A DNA stretch of 64,000 bases from Paenibacillus sp. FSL H7-0737 (GCF_000758545.1 NZ_CP009279.1:1240001-1304000); one strand, 5' to 3'. Positions 7,593 through 16,917 are shown, counted from the stretch's first letter. Numbers and translations are program-made. The notes: generated by a model from the letters alone, not told the origin.

Positions 7593-9068
7593 ATGAAGAT
7601 CAAAATTCAGGAATGGATAATAGAAGCGGATATTGCAAAGCTGCAAGCGGCTATGGAAGCAGGCGTAGTCAGCTCAGAAGATTTGGTAGCAGCCTATTTG
7701 GAACGGATTCATAAGTACGATATAGACATAAACGCAATCTTAGAAATCAATCCAGAGGCTAAAGACATCGCTAGAGCACTGGATATTGAACGTAGGGAAC
7801 AAGGAAGTCGGGGAAGTCTACACGGTATTCCTATATTGTTGAAGGATAATATAGATACCGCGGATAAAATGCATACGAGTGCTGGGTCAATAGCTTTAGC
7901 AGGATCATTCGCGGCAAAAGATTCCTTCGTAGCTGCGAAACTTCGGTCGGCAGGAGCTGTTTTGCTTGGAAAGGCGAATATGTCGGAGTGGTCTAACTTC
8001 ATGTCTAGTTCAATGCCAGCTGGGTATAGTTCCCGGGGAGGGCTAGTGCTGAATCCTTATGGACCTGGGAGCGTATTTGTCAGCGGATCTAGTTCTGGAC
8101 CTGCAGCAGCTATTGCGGCGAATTTGGCAGCAGCATCGATCGGAACGGAAACCGCGGGATCAATTGTTGGGCCAGCCTGTCAGCATGCTCTCGTCGGGAT
8201 CAAACCAACGGTCGGATTAGTCAGTCGTACTGGAGTGATTCCTATTTCAGTTAGCCAAGACACTCCTGGACCTATTGCTAAAACGGTTATGGATGCGGCG
8301 ATTATTTTGGGGGCATTAACGGGAGTGGATGACAAGGATGAAGCAACATTATCGAGCGAGAAGCATGCTTTTACGGACTATACTCCATTTCTAGATAAAA
8401 GCTTTATACGGCAAGCAAGAATAGGTGTCCCACGGCATTATTATAACCATTTAGATGCAGAGCGACTTTCAATTATGGAAGCAGCTATCCAGACTTTGAA
8501 GAATGAAGGGGCTACGATTATAGATCCGGTTACGCTTTACGTTGAACAACAAAACTGGAATAATGATGTAATCTGTTATGAATTTAAAAAGGGGCTCAAC
8601 GCGTATTTATCTGGGGTAGATGATTCCGTTCCGATTCACTCTTTGCAAGAACTGATAGCGTATAATGAGCTCCATGCTGAAATCGCATTACAATATGGGC
8701 AAGACACATTAACTAGGTCAGAGGAAGTAACTTTAACAGAAGAAGAATATCAGCAAAAGAAACAAGAATACAGAAAGCTAGCGCTCGAGCAAGGAATAGA
8801 TTACGTGTTGGAACAATATAGTTTGGATGCGCTATTACTGCCAGGTGATGTAGATGGTATGTATATTGCGGCACGCTTAGGGTATCCGTTAATTACCGTT
8901 CCGGCAGGGTATGTAGAACAGGGCATTATTGATGCTGATGGTGATCCTACTCGGGGTCCCTTTGGTGTAGTTTTTTCCGGAAAAGCCTATAGTGAGCCTA
9001 CGCTCCTATCCATAGCCTATGGGTTTGAACAAGCTACGCAGCATCGTGTTCCACCGCAACTGGAATAG
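7593..9068 (+). CDS. amidase (amidase signature family)
   Basis: A 491-residue amidase-signature enzyme, hydrolysing a carboxamide to acid plus ammonia or amine. The Ser-cisSer-Lys triad is visible: K84 in GIPILLKDNID, S166 in VSGSSSGPAAA and S190 in GTETAGSI; the 24-residue serine spacing matches the family. The Gly-rich segment is slightly atypical (SGSSSGP instead of GGSSGGS). No signal peptide and no GatB/GatC gene nearby, so this is a stand-alone amidase rather than the tRNA amidotransferase subunit. The ATG at 7593 is preceded by GAAGGAGC and by the two-hairpin element. Confidence 0.9.
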   Translation: MKIKIQEWIIEADIAKLQAAMEAGVVSSEDLVAAYLERIHKYDIDINAILEINPEAKDIARALDIERREQGSRGSLHGIPILLKDNIDTADKMHTSAGSIALAGSFAAKDSFVAAKLRSAGAVLLGKANMSEWSNFMSSSMPAGYSSRGGLVLNPYGPGSVFVSGSSSGPAAAIAANLAAASIGTETAGSIVGPACQHALVGIKPTVGLVSRTGVIPISVSQDTPGPIAKTVMDAAIILGALTGVDDKDEATLSSEKHAFTDYTPFLDKSFIRQARIGVPRHYYNHLDAERLSIMEAAIQTLKNEGATIIDPVTLYVEQQNWNNDVICYEFKKGLNAYLSGVDDSVPIHSLQELIAYNELHAEIALQYGQDTLTRSEEVTLTEEEYQQKKQEYRKLALEQGIDYVLEQYSLDALLLPGDVDGMYIAARLGYPLITVPAGYVEQGIIDADGDPTRGPFGVVFSGKAYSEPTLLSIAYGFEQATQHRVPPQLE

Positions 9069-9104
9069 GTATTGACTACTTTATTATAGAAGGAAGAGAT
9101 CAGC

Positions 9105-9638
9105 TTGAAATATTGTCTAGAGTGTGGAACAGCGTTAGTAATGAAAGAAAGCGATGGGGAAGGGCAGGTACCTTATTGTAATGCATGCGAAACGTTCAGA
9201 TTCCCTATTTTTAGCACGGCGATCAGTACGTCAGTATTAAATCGGGATATGAATAAGATTCTATTGATTCAGCAGTATAACCGACCAGATTATATATTGC
9301 TTGCAGGGTACGTGAATAAAGGTGAAGATGCGGAAACCACACTTATTCGTGAGGTAAAAGAAGAGGTAGGAATTGATATTGTAGCTTATGAATATATGCG
9401 CAGCTTGTATTTCGCACCTTCTAATACGCTGATGCTGAATTTTATAGGTGTTGCAGATACGGAGGACTTAAGTCAGGTGAGTGCTGAGGTAGATCATGCA
9501 GAATGGTTTACTTTGGAAGAGGCCGCCATTGCTATTAAAAAGAATAGTCTAGCCGAAACCTTCCTATTGGCGATTATTGAAAAATTGCATGCAGATCAGG
9601 TACAGGTAAATCCAGTGTCGGTAGGAGGAACAATGTAA
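9105..9638 (+). CDS. Nudix hydrolase with N-terminal zinc ribbon (NudC-like)
   Basis: A 177-residue protein. Residues 1-30 form a zinc ribbon (CLECG ... CNACE). The Nudix box GYVNKGEDAETTLIREVKEEVGI around residues 68-90 has the GX5EX7REXXEE pattern for Mg-dependent pyrophosphate hydrolysis. The layout resembles NADH pyrophosphatase (NudC), but the N-terminal NudC domain is missing, so the substrate is open. It starts at TTG 9105 behind AGAAGGAAGAG. It is 36 bp downstream of the amidase and 1 bp upstream of the cupin gene, suggesting one operon. Confidence 0.85.
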   Translation: MKYCLECGTALVMKESDGEGQVPYCNACETFRFPIFSTAISTSVLNRDMNKILLIQQYNRPDYILLAGYVNKGEDAETTLIREVKEEVGIDIVAYEYMRSLYFAPSNTLMLNFIGVADTEDLSQVSAEVDHAEWFTLEEAAIAIKKNSLAETFLLAIIEKLHADQVQVNPVSVGGTM

Positions 9639-9639
9639 G

Positions 9640-10011
9640 ATGATAGTATATAGCTTTGCCAAAGAAGCTGGTAAATCTATTGATGCTTTCGGAAGCCAGC
9701 AGCTTTATATGTCGAGAATACTGACAGAGGCGGTTTCTCCGCAAGTAGGTTGTATGCACTTGGGCGTGAATGGACTTATTGGCTGGCATCAGGCTCCGAT
9801 TCCACAGCTGTTTCTGGTTGTTAGCGGAGAAGGCTGGGTCAGAGCAGGGGAAGAAGCGGAAATTTCAGTTAGCGCTAGCTCTGCTGTATATTGGGACAAG
9901 GGCGAGTGGCATGAGACACGCACAGAGAAGGGACTAACAGCGATAGTAATCGAAGCGGAGAATATGGGTTTGACGATGCCAATTGTGCAGGAGATTCTTG
10001 AGCGGAGGTAA
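9640..10011 (+). CDS. cupin-domain protein
   Basis: A 123-residue single-domain protein with a cupin-like beta-barrel: GWHQAPIPQLFLVVSGEGWVRAGEE around residues 47-72, then AVYWDKGEWHETRTEKG in the second motif. One histidine is retained in each motif, so metal binding is possible. Function unknown; similar small cupins are often sugar- or metal-binding. Its start is one base after the Nudix stop, with GTAGGAGGAA upstream. Confidence 0.75.
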   Translation: MIVYSFAKEAGKSIDAFGSQQLYMSRILTEAVSPQVGCMHLGVNGLIGWHQAPIPQLFLVVSGEGWVRAGEEAEISVSASSAVYWDKGEWHETRTEKGLTAIVIEAENMGLTMPIVQEILERR

Positions 10012-10015
10012 AACA

Positions 10016-10561
10016 ATGTTTAATCAAGAGAAAAGAACAATTACGACCGAAAGATTGATACTGAGACCCTTTGAATTATCTGATGCAAAACGTGTCTCTG
10101 AACTCTGTAATAATTATAATATCTACAAAAGTACGTTGACTCTACCTTATCCGTACACTATCGAATGTGCAATATCATGGATTGAAGCTCATGAAGAGAA
10201 TTTTATCAATAATATGTATTATGAGTTTGCGATTACTGATAAAAGTACAAACGAGCTTTATGGAGCTATAGGACTGACAAATAAGCAATCACACAGAAAT
10301 GGTGAAGTTGGATATTGGATCGGTGAGGAATATTGGGGTAAAGGATACGCGACTGAAGCAACAAAAGCGATCATTGCGTTTGCTTTTTCAGAAAAGCATT
10401 ATCATAAAATATTTGCAAGACACTTTGCTTCAAATCCCGGCTCTGGGAAGGTAATGCAAAAATGTGGAATGGTGGAGGAAGGCATATTCATGCAACATAT
10501 CTATAAAGAAAATAAATATGATGACCTTATTCATTATGGAATTATTAACTCTGAGGATTAA
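10016..10561 (+). CDS. GNAT family N-acetyltransferase (RimJ/RimL-like)
   Basis: A 181-residue acetyltransferase of the RimJ/RimL group. It opens with TERLILRPFELSDAKRV. It contains EVGYWIGEEYWGKGYATEA, the acetyl-CoA-binding Q/R-x-x-G-x-G/A-like segment, and ends with NPGSGKVMQKCGMVEEGIF, the usual motif for this clan. The ATG at 10016 follows GGAGG; an upstream in-frame ATG at 9983 lies inside the cupin gene and has no site. Probably the last gene of the amidase operon; an AAAAAGGAGCC terminator follows. Confidence 0.87.
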   Translation: MFNQEKRTITTERLILRPFELSDAKRVSELCNNYNIYKSTLTLPYPYTIECAISWIEAHEENFINNMYYEFAITDKSTNELYGAIGLTNKQSHRNGEVGYWIGEEYWGKGYATEATKAIIAFAFSEKHYHKIFARHFASNPGSGKVMQKCGMVEEGIFMQHIYKENKYDDLIHYGIINSED

Positions 10562-10603
10562 GCTACATAAAGTGAATTTTAAAGTTTTTACAAGCATATA
10601 AAA

Positions 10604-10631
10604 CAAAAAGGAGCCGAAGGGCTCCTTTTTA
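10604..10631. terminator. bidirectional terminator between GNAT and GH13 genes
   Basis: AAAAAGGAGCC, tetraloop GAAG, GGCTCCTTTTT. The A/T flanks make it work in both directions, ending the rightward amidase operon and the leftward alpha-glucosidase operon. Confidence 0.85.
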
Positions 10632-10674
10632 TAGTTCTACCATTGACCTTTGCTGACAGATCGGATGGATTTTA

Positions 10675-12363
10675 TTATTTAAGCTTATATACACGAGCTT
10701 CATAAGGACGAAGCTGAATTGTGTTTAGTTCTTCTTCTGGATTTACTTCGTAGTTGGCAATAAGCAATTCCTTCGCTTGGAATTTCACAGTAGAAGGAAG
10801 TTCGAAAGTCGTAGGCTCTCCGAAGAAATTCAATACAACCAGTAGCTGTTCTTCTCCAAGAGTACGTAGATAAGCGTATACCTGCTCATTCTCCTCGGCC
10901 AAGATTGTATAGTTTCCGTATACGATAATCTCATGCTGCTTACGCAGTTCAATTAGCTTCTTATAGTAGTGGAAAATAGAATCGGGATCAGCCAGTGCCT
11001 TCTCTACGTTGATATCTTTGTAGTTAGGGTTCACAGCCAACCACGGATTGCCGGTAGTGAAGCCTGCCTGCGGTTCCGAGTTCCATTGCATCGGCGTACG
11101 GCCATTGTCCCGACCTTTGATGTAAATGGAATTCATGATTTTTTCTTCCGAGTGTCCGGCAGCCAAGTATTCCTTATACATATTTACAATTTCAATATCC
11201 TTGTAGTCATCGATGGAAGCAAATTGTACATTTGTCATGCCGATTTCTTCACCTTGATAGATGTAAGGTGTACCTTGGAGCGTATGAAGCAGTGTTGCTA
11301 GCATTTTGCCAGACTCTTTCGGGAACAGCTTATCATCACCAAAGCGGGATAGCATACGCGGCTGATCATGGTTGTTCATATACAAGCTGTTCCAACCCTT
11401 ACCGCCGAGTGCGACTTGCCACTTGGAAATAATGGACTTAATGTCCGCCAGCTTCCAAGGCTGTACATTCCATTTACCTCCAGGACCGGAATCGACGTCC
11501 ATGAGCTCGAAATGGAATACCATGTTCAGCTCGTTACGATCCTCGGAAACATACAGTGAAGCTTCTTCTGGAGTAACATTAACAGCTTCGCCCACTGTCA
11601 TGATATCGTACTTGGATAGCACCTCACGGTTCATTTCCTGCATATACTCATGTACGCGTGGACCGTTAACGAAATAGTCTCCACCGAAGTGGTACGTAGG
11701 CTGTTCTCCGTTACTTTCCCCAGAAACGCTAGGCAATTCCGGTACTTTGGAGATCAGGTTGATCACGTCCATGCGGAATCCGTCAATTCCTTTATCTAGC
11801 CACCAGGTCATCATATCGTAGATTTCCTTGCGGAGCTTTGGATTGTCCCAATTTAGATCGGGTTGTTTACGGGAGAATAGATGGAGGTAATATTCCTCCG
11901 ATTTCTCATCGTATTCCCAAGCTGATCCACTGAAGAAGGAGCCCCAGTCGTTCGGCGGCTGTCCGTCTTTACCCGGACGCCAGATATAATAATCACGATA
12001 AGGATTATCCTGCGATTTGCGGGACTCTACGAACCAAGCATGCTCATCTGAGGAATGGTTGACCACAAGGTCCATAATCAGCTTCATGCCACGGCTGTGA
12101 AGACCAGCAAGCAGTTCCTCCCAATCGGAGAGCGTTCCGAAATCATCCATGATACTTTGATAATTACTGATATCATAACCGTTATCGTCATTAGGCGACT
12201 GGTACACTGGGCACAGCCACACCACGTCGACACCAAGCTGGTTTAAATAATCAAGTTTCGAAATAATCCCTTGCAGATCACCAATACCATCCCCGTTACT
12301 GTCTTTAAAGCTGCGGGGGTAAATTTGATACACTACGCTTTCTTTCCACCATTTTTTATCCAA
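10675..12363 (-). CDS. oligo-1,6-glucosidase / alpha-glucosidase (GH13)
   Basis: A 562-residue cytoplasmic GH13 enzyme. The four classical regions are visible: DLVVNHSSD, DGFRMDVINLIS (nucleophile Asp), GEAVN (acid/base Glu) and NNHDQPR. The start SVVYQIYPRSFKDSNGDGIGDLQGI is typical of oligo-1,6-glucosidase/trehalose-6-phosphate hydrolase relatives, which cleave alpha-1,6- or alpha-1,4-glucosidic bonds from the non-reducing end. Val after the nucleophile (MDVI) favours an alpha-1,6 specificity. It is the last gene of the ABC-transporter operon, so it probably hydrolyses the imported isomalto- or maltooligosaccharides. Confidence 0.92.
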   Translation of the reverse strand: MDKKWWKESVVYQIYPRSFKDSNGDGIGDLQGIISKLDYLNQLGVDVVWLCPVYQSPNDDNGYDISNYQSIMDDFGTLSDWEELLAGLHSRGMKLIMDLVVNHSSDEHAWFVESRKSQDNPYRDYYIWRPGKDGQPPNDWGSFFSGSAWEYDEKSEEYYLHLFSRKQPDLNWDNPKLRKEIYDMMTWWLDKGIDGFRMDVINLISKVPELPSVSGESNGEQPTYHFGGDYFVNGPRVHEYMQEMNREVLSKYDIMTVGEAVNVTPEEASLYVSEDRNELNMVFHFELMDVDSGPGGKWNVQPWKLADIKSIISKWQVALGGKGWNSLYMNNHDQPRMLSRFGDDKLFPKESGKMLATLLHTLQGTPYIYQGEEIGMTNVQFASIDDYKDIEIVNMYKEYLAAGHSEEKIMNSIYIKGRDNGRTPMQWNSEPQAGFTTGNPWLAVNPNYKDINVEKALADPDSIFHYYKKLIELRKQHEIIVYGNYTILAEENEQVYAYLRTLGEEQLLVVLNFFGEPTTFELPSTVKFQAKELLIANYEVNPEEELNTIQLRPYEARVYKLK

Positions 12364-12400
12364 GGTTGTAATCTCCTATCTCTATATAGATCTTACTATT

Positions 12401-13222
12401 TTATTTAATGGATCCTGATGTAAGTCCGCTGATAATCCATTTTTGAGCGAACAAATAGACGATGAGCATCGGGGTTAATGCGAGCAAATATGAAGCGAAA
12501 GCTAAGTTAAAATCTGTACTGAACTGCCCCTGGAATACATATTGTACCAGCGGAAGTGTGTAGGAATCCTGATCGCCGAGCAGAACCAGCGGTAGCATAA
12601 AGTCATTCCAAGTGGATAGACAAGACAGGATACCGATCGTTGCACTAACAGGAGCAAGAAGTGGAAAAATAATCTTCCAGAACGTTCCGAAGGTCGATGC
12701 ACCGTCTACAGTAGCCGCTTCTTCCAGTTCATACGGAATGGAACGGATATAACCGGTGTAAACAAACACGTTAAAAGCCAGACCATATACGACGTATAGA
12801 ATAATAATCCCTACAATGTTGTTCATGTGCAGATCCGTAGTCACTTTGACCACAGGCAGCATGATAATCTGGAAAGGGATAAACATTGCGCTGATAAAAT
12901 AGAAGTACAGCACTTTGAAAAATCTTCGCTTCATATTACGTGCAATAGCATAGGCTACCATGGAGTTGGTAAGCAATATGAACACGACTGTTGTAATGGT
13001 AATCACGGTACTATTTCCTAATGCATTGAAGAAATTCGTTGCTTTAATCGCATTGGAGAAGTTCTCAAAATGCAGGCCAGTTGGCAGCGAGAAGATTGAT
13101 TGAGCCATTTCCTCGGGATTCTTGAGTGCGATGGCAATGGTCATGTACAGCGGAAACAGGATCAGTATTGAGCCTAGGGCGATAAGAATCGTTACAGGCC
13201 AGTTGGTTGATTTTTTGATCAT
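12401..13222 (-). CDS. carbohydrate ABC transporter permease (MalG-like)
   Basis: A 273-residue permease of the CUT1 sugar family with six hydrophobic segments and the EAA loop ELEEAATVDGASTFGTFWKIIFPLL, which docks the ATPase. The C-terminus SGLTSGSIK is typical of MalG-type subunits. It overlaps the preceding permease gene by 4 bp. No ATPase gene is in the operon, so a shared MsmX-like ATPase elsewhere in the genome is expected. Confidence 0.93.
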   Translation of the reverse strand: MIKKSTNWPVTILIALGSILILFPLYMTIAIALKNPEEMAQSIFSLPTGLHFENFSNAIKATNFFNALGNSTVITITTVVFILLTNSMVAYAIARNMKRRFFKVLYFYFISAMFIPFQIIMLPVVKVTTDLHMNNIVGIIILYVVYGLAFNVFVYTGYIRSIPYELEEAATVDGASTFGTFWKIIFPLLAPVSATIGILSCLSTWNDFMLPLVLLGDQDSYTLPLVQYVFQGQFSTDFNLAFASYLLALTPMLIVYLFAQKWIISGLTSGSIK

Positions 13223-14088
13223 AAGTCCATCTCCCGTTTCTGCAGAAATTTAAGCTGAAGGGCGGAGATAACGACAATCACGATAAAATAAATCACGGCG
13301 TTCGCCGATTGATAGGCAAATTCTCCGCCTTGGAAGCCGCCTGTGTAGATTAAGTGGGCAATGGATTGCGTTGAACGACCTGGACCCCCGCCTGTCAAGG
13401 CAACGATTTGGTCGAATACCATTAGACCGCCCTTCATCGCGAGCACCATATTGATGGTGAAGAAGGAAGCAAGCATTGGAAACGTAATGCTCCAGAATTC
13501 TCTCCAGCGACTAGCGCCGTCCAGATTGGAAGCTTCGTAAAGATCATGAGGAATGGTTTGAAGACCCGCCAGATAGAGAATCGTGTTATAAGCAATCCCC
13601 TGCCAAACGGCTACAATGACGATACCGATCCAAGCCCAGTCGGAGTTACCGAGAATGTTCTGTGATAGGAATTCGCTGCCGATTTTCGCACCCCAAATAG
13701 GGAATACATTAGCGAACAAGTAGTTAAAAATAAAACCAACAATCAATACGCTGAGGATATTCGGCAAGAAATATACGCCACGGAAAAAGTTTTTAGCTTT
13801 AATTTTGGCGTTAAGTCCAAGCGCAATCAACAAGCTGATGATATTGATAAGAATAGTGGTTAGAATGGCATATTTAAAAGTGAACACATATGAATTCAAC
13901 ACATTTTCATCTTGAAAAATGTTAATGAAGTTCTTAAATCCTACGTAATCAAAGCTGTCACTAAAGCCGTCCCAGTTCGTGAACGAATAATATATACCCT
14001 GGATTGCAGGAAAGGTATGGAAGGCAAAGAAAAGAAGTAATGCCGGTATAGTCATCAGATAAAAGGCGACTCGGCGTTTGGCCATCAT
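13219..14088 (-). CDS. carbohydrate ABC transporter permease (MalF-like)
   Basis: A 289-residue CUT1 permease starting RRVAFYLMTIPALLLFFAFHTFPAIQGIYYSFTNWDG, as usual for UgpA/MalF-like subunits. The EAA loop is DLYEASNLDGASRWREFWSITFPML. Six membrane segments are visible. It partners the downstream permease through a 4-bp overlap and follows the binding-protein gene after a 79-bp gap holding a strong hairpin. Confidence 0.93.
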   Translation of the reverse strand: MMAKRRVAFYLMTIPALLLFFAFHTFPAIQGIYYSFTNWDGFSDSFDYVGFKNFINIFQDENVLNSYVFTFKYAILTTILINIISLLIALGLNAKIKAKNFFRGVYFLPNILSVLIVGFIFNYLFANVFPIWGAKIGSEFLSQNILGNSDWAWIGIVIVAVWQGIAYNTILYLAGLQTIPHDLYEASNLDGASRWREFWSITFPMLASFFTINMVLAMKGGLMVFDQIVALTGGGPGRSTQSIAHLIYTGGFQGGEFAYQSANAVIYFIVIVVISALQLKFLQKREMDL

Positions 14089-14109
14089 GTAATCCTCCTC
14101 ATTGTAAAA

Positions 14110-14145
14110 GCGAAAGAGAAGAGGGGAAGCCCCGTTCTCTTTCGC
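14110..14145 (-). terminator. intercistronic hairpin after binding-protein gene
   Basis: GCGAAAGAGAA (14110-14120) pairs perfectly with TTCTCTTTCGC (14135-14145), with an inner GGGG/CCCC stem. On the minus strand only four T residues follow, so it should be a leaky terminator or 3'-end stabiliser that raises binding-protein mRNA over permease mRNA, as is common in sugar ABC operons. Confidence 0.7.
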
Positions 14146-14167
14146 GGTTCATGTTTGTCTGATCAGT

Positions 14168-15427
14168 TTATTTCCGGTTAGCTACTTTATCCCATTCCTT
14201 ATCAAGCTGTTCTAGGTAAGCTTTAATGTCTTTCTTTTGCAAGAAGGATTGGTTGATGGTATCCACTTTCATCGCACTTGGAATGTAGTGGTCAGCAAAG
14301 TCAGCCAAGTTGCCAGCGCTAAACGCTTCTTTGAAGCCATCCATCGTTGGATCATCTTGTGTTACACCTTTTACAGCTGGGAATGCTTTTTGCTCATTGA
14401 TGTATAGGCTAACATTCTCAGGTTGAAGCAGGAAGTCTACGAATTTCTTTGCTTCTTCTTTATGTTTAGTGTTCTTGGAAATCGTCAGCAACGTATCTAC
14501 GCCAGAAATGACTTTGTTATCGGCAGCATCATTTGTTGCTGGGAATGGGAATACGCCAAGTTCAATGGATGGATTGGCTTTCACGATTTCTGGGATCGCC
14601 CATACGCCTTGCAGGTACATTGCGGATTCACCTTTAGCGAATGCTGTGTTTCCGTCATTGTAACCTTTACCAAAAATATCTTTTTGTCCGTATTCCGTCA
14701 GCTTAAGCAGCTTTTCAGCAACCTCGTTAAAGCTGTCTGCGAAGGTTACAGTGCCTGCCGCACGCTCCTTGAAGAAATCATTCCCTTTAATGATCGTGGA
14801 GAGGGAGTTGAACGGCGTAAGTGTTGTCCATGAATCCTTAAGTGTCAGGTAAAAAGCATTTTTACCGCTGTCCTTGAACTTTTGAGCGACAGCCATGAAC
14901 TCATCCCAAGTAGTTGGAACAGTAACACCGGCTTCAGCGAACATCGCTTTATTGTAAATGACACCACTTGCGTTTGAAGAGAATGGAAGACCATTCAGTT
15001 CGTCCGAACCCGTCAGGTCTTTCAGCATTTGAAGATATGCTGGCTGGATATTCTCAGCGAGTGGATCGCCTGTGAAATCTTCAAAAAGACCGCTGCCAGA
15101 TAACGTCTTGTAGGTGTCAGTTGCTCCGATCCCTACCACGTCAGGAATATCTTTCTTCGCTGCACGAGTTTTCAATACCGTTTCAGCATCTGGCGGGTTA
15201 ACCTGTGTGACAACAATATTTGGATTGGCTTCATTGAATTTCGCAACCAGCTTGTCGAAGGTGGCTTTGGCTTCGGTTTTATTTTGGAAAAACTCGACTT
15301 TTACCTTTTCACCGGAGGAGGCATTTCCACCACTATTTGCGCTGTTGTCAGCCGCATTGCTACCACAGGCACTAAGTACGGACATAGCCAGTACGCTAAC
15401 CACTACGGGTTTGATTGTTTTTTTCAT
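14168..15427 (-). CDS. sugar ABC transporter substrate-binding lipoprotein
   Basis: A 419-residue lipoprotein. The signal peptide ends in the lipobox LSAC with Cys21, followed by a Ser/Asn/Gly-rich linker. The mature part has the extracellular solute-binding family 1 layout (KVEFFQNKTEAKATFDKLVAKFNEANPNIVV, later GVWAIPEIVKANP and LLQPENVSLYINEQKAFPAVKG). It delivers alpha-glucosides to the MalF/MalG-like permeases. First gene of the operon; a promoter and a LacI-type operator lie upstream. Confidence 0.93.
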   Translation of the reverse strand: MKKTIKPVVVSVLAMSVLSACGSNAADNSANSGGNASSGEKVKVEFFQNKTEAKATFDKLVAKFNEANPNIVVTQVNPPDAETVLKTRAAKKDIPDVVGIGATDTYKTLSGSGLFEDFTGDPLAENIQPAYLQMLKDLTGSDELNGLPFSSNASGVIYNKAMFAEAGVTVPTTWDEFMAVAQKFKDSGKNAFYLTLKDSWTTLTPFNSLSTIIKGNDFFKERAAGTVTFADSFNEVAEKLLKLTEYGQKDIFGKGYNDGNTAFAKGESAMYLQGVWAIPEIVKANPSIELGVFPFPATNDAADNKVISGVDTLLTISKNTKHKEEAKKFVDFLLQPENVSLYINEQKAFPAVKGVTQDDPTMDGFKEAFSAGNLADFADHYIPSAMKVDTINQSFLQKKDIKAYLEQLDKEWDKVANRK

Positions 15428-15515
15428 GATTAAATCCTCCTAATAATTTGTTGGTATTATGAACATGTAAGAGATTAAACATGTACGTAAATGAAAACTA
15501 ATTGATATTCTGCTA

Positions 15516-15563
15516 CTTATAGGCGGCAGATATGCATCACCAATAGAGAGAGTAAACGTTTAC
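15516..15563 (-). promoter_or_regulatory. promoter and LacI-type operator of alpha-glucoside operon
   Basis: On the minus strand TTGGTG (15538-15543) and TATAAG (15516-15521) are separated by 16 bp. The perfect 12-bp palindrome GTAAACGTTTAC lies at 15552-15563, nine bases upstream of the -35. The same palindrome type recurs before the lacI gene and before the AraC gene, so it is probably bound by the LacI protein and/or CcpA. Confidence 0.65.
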
Positions 15564-15582
15564 GTAAAAGGGGTAAAAAGAC

Positions 15583-16587
15583 TCAGGTAAGTGATCTTAC
15601 CGTTTGTCTTTCCACGATTAAGTGATCGACAATTTTACTATCCACAGTCTCGCCTGTTTCAATCATCTGAATAAGCTTCTCTACGGCGATCTTACCAATA
15701 TCGTACAGTGGTTGACGCACTGTAGTTAACGGAGGAATAATCATTTTCGCCATTCCAAGATCGTCATAACCCATAATGGATATATCGTCGGGAACACTTA
15801 AACCATATTTGATGACCGTGGAAAGAGCACCAATCGCCATTTCATCACTAGCGGCAAAGACGGCAGTGACATCAGGGGCTTGCTCCAAGAGAGCTTCCAT
15901 TGCAATGCTCCCGCTTTCATACAGAAAGTCTCCAAAGGTGAGATAGCGGCTGTCGAAAGGAATCCCACTCGCTTCAAGCGCTTTACGATATCCTTCGGCT
16001 CTGGGTGCACCAGCGATAGCATCGCTTGGATTTCCGCTGATCATGGCTATTTTGCTATGACCTTTGGAAATTAAGTAGAGGGTAGCATCATAAGCAGCCT
16101 GGTAATCGTCTACTTTCACGTAAGGTACACTGGCAAATTCCGTTTGAGAAGAAACCAACACAACTGGGATCTTCATGGTTTCTAGCACATCGTAATACTC
16201 TTTCTTCAAGACCTCACTAGAGTAAATAATGCCATCGACCTGCTTCTCCCTTAAGAGTTGTAAGTACTTTAACGTTCGTTTACCATCCTGGTCGGTATTA
16301 CAGACCATTACACTGTAATTGCGGTCATTGGCCAATTCCTCAATGCCTTTAAGCAGATCGGAGGAGAACGCTCCAGAAACACTTGGAAACATTACACCAA
16401 TCGTCTGCGTACGCTTATTGATTAGGCCACGAGCAATCGCGTTAGGTTGATAGCCGAGATCTTTGATAGCTTCATTTACCTTTTGTTTCGTCTTGTCGGA
16501 GTACCCACTTAAATTGTTTAGCACGCGAGAGACTGTTGCAATGGAAACGTTCGCTTTTTGTGCAACATCTTTAATTGTTGGGTTCAT
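15583..16587 (-). CDS. LacI family transcriptional regulator of the alpha-glucoside operon
   Basis: A 334-residue regulator. Residues 4-26 (TIKDVAQKANVSIATVSRVLNN) are the LacI helix-turn-helix plus hinge helix. The rest is a periplasmic-binding-protein-like sugar-sensing domain (AVFAASDEMAIGALSTVIKYGLSVPDDISIMGYDD). It lies just upstream of and parallel to the transporter operon. Two operator palindromes precede it, so autoregulation is likely. It probably represses until an alpha-glucoside binds. Confidence 0.93.
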   Translation of the reverse strand: MNPTIKDVAQKANVSIATVSRVLNNLSGYSDKTKQKVNEAIKDLGYQPNAIARGLINKRTQTIGVMFPSVSGAFSSDLLKGIEELANDRNYSVMVCNTDQDGKRTLKYLQLLREKQVDGIIYSSEVLKKEYYDVLETMKIPVVLVSSQTEFASVPYVKVDDYQAAYDATLYLISKGHSKIAMISGNPSDAIAGAPRAEGYRKALEASGIPFDSRYLTFGDFLYESGSIAMEALLEQAPDVTAVFAASDEMAIGALSTVIKYGLSVPDDISIMGYDDLGMAKMIIPPLTTVRQPLYDIGKIAVEKLIQMIETGETVDSKIVDHLIVERQTVRSLT

Positions 16588-16621
16588 TCATACGACTCCT
16601 TAGATTACGGTTAGCCTTAGA

Positions 16622-16633
16622 TTAAACGTTTAC
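16622..16633. promoter_or_regulatory. LacI-type operator upstream of lacI-like gene
   Basis: TTAAACGTTTAC, differing from the perfect palindrome at 15552 by one base. It is 35 bp upstream of the regulator start. Confidence 0.6.
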
Positions 16634-16666
16634 GCTTCGAAAATCAAATTACTTAAAAAGTATTAC

Positions 16667-16678
16667 GTAAACGCTTAC
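16667..16678. promoter_or_regulatory. LacI/CcpA-type operator (cre-like)
   Basis: GTAAACGCTTAC, the classic LacI-family half-site pair with a central CG. It lies 33 bp beyond the previous site (three helical turns), so the same protein could bind both. Confidence 0.6.
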
Positions 16679-16905
16679 CCTGAATATAAATCCTGGCAGG
16701 TATGCTTGTCAACTCCACTTAAAAAATATGTGAATGATAGGAACCATGAAAGGTAATTATTTTTTAATAGAATGAAACCGATTAAATTACCAGAAAATCT
16801 CTGTTAAAGTGGTGTATAAGAGGGAGAAATGTAGTTGGAGCAGGATATTAAGAATACAGAGACCCAGAATTGACAAAAGAATATTAGAGGACTAACATTT
16901 AGACA

Positions 16906-16917
16906 GTAAACGCTTAC
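16906..16917. promoter_or_regulatory. LacI/CcpA-type operator before the AraC gene
   Basis: GTAAACGCTTAC, identical to the site at 16667, 63 bp upstream of the AraC-type gene. It links the sugar-oxidation operon to the same LacI protein or to CcpA-mediated catabolite repression. The rest of the 16588-16979 gap holds AT-rich promoter-like sequence and no gene. Confidence 0.6.
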
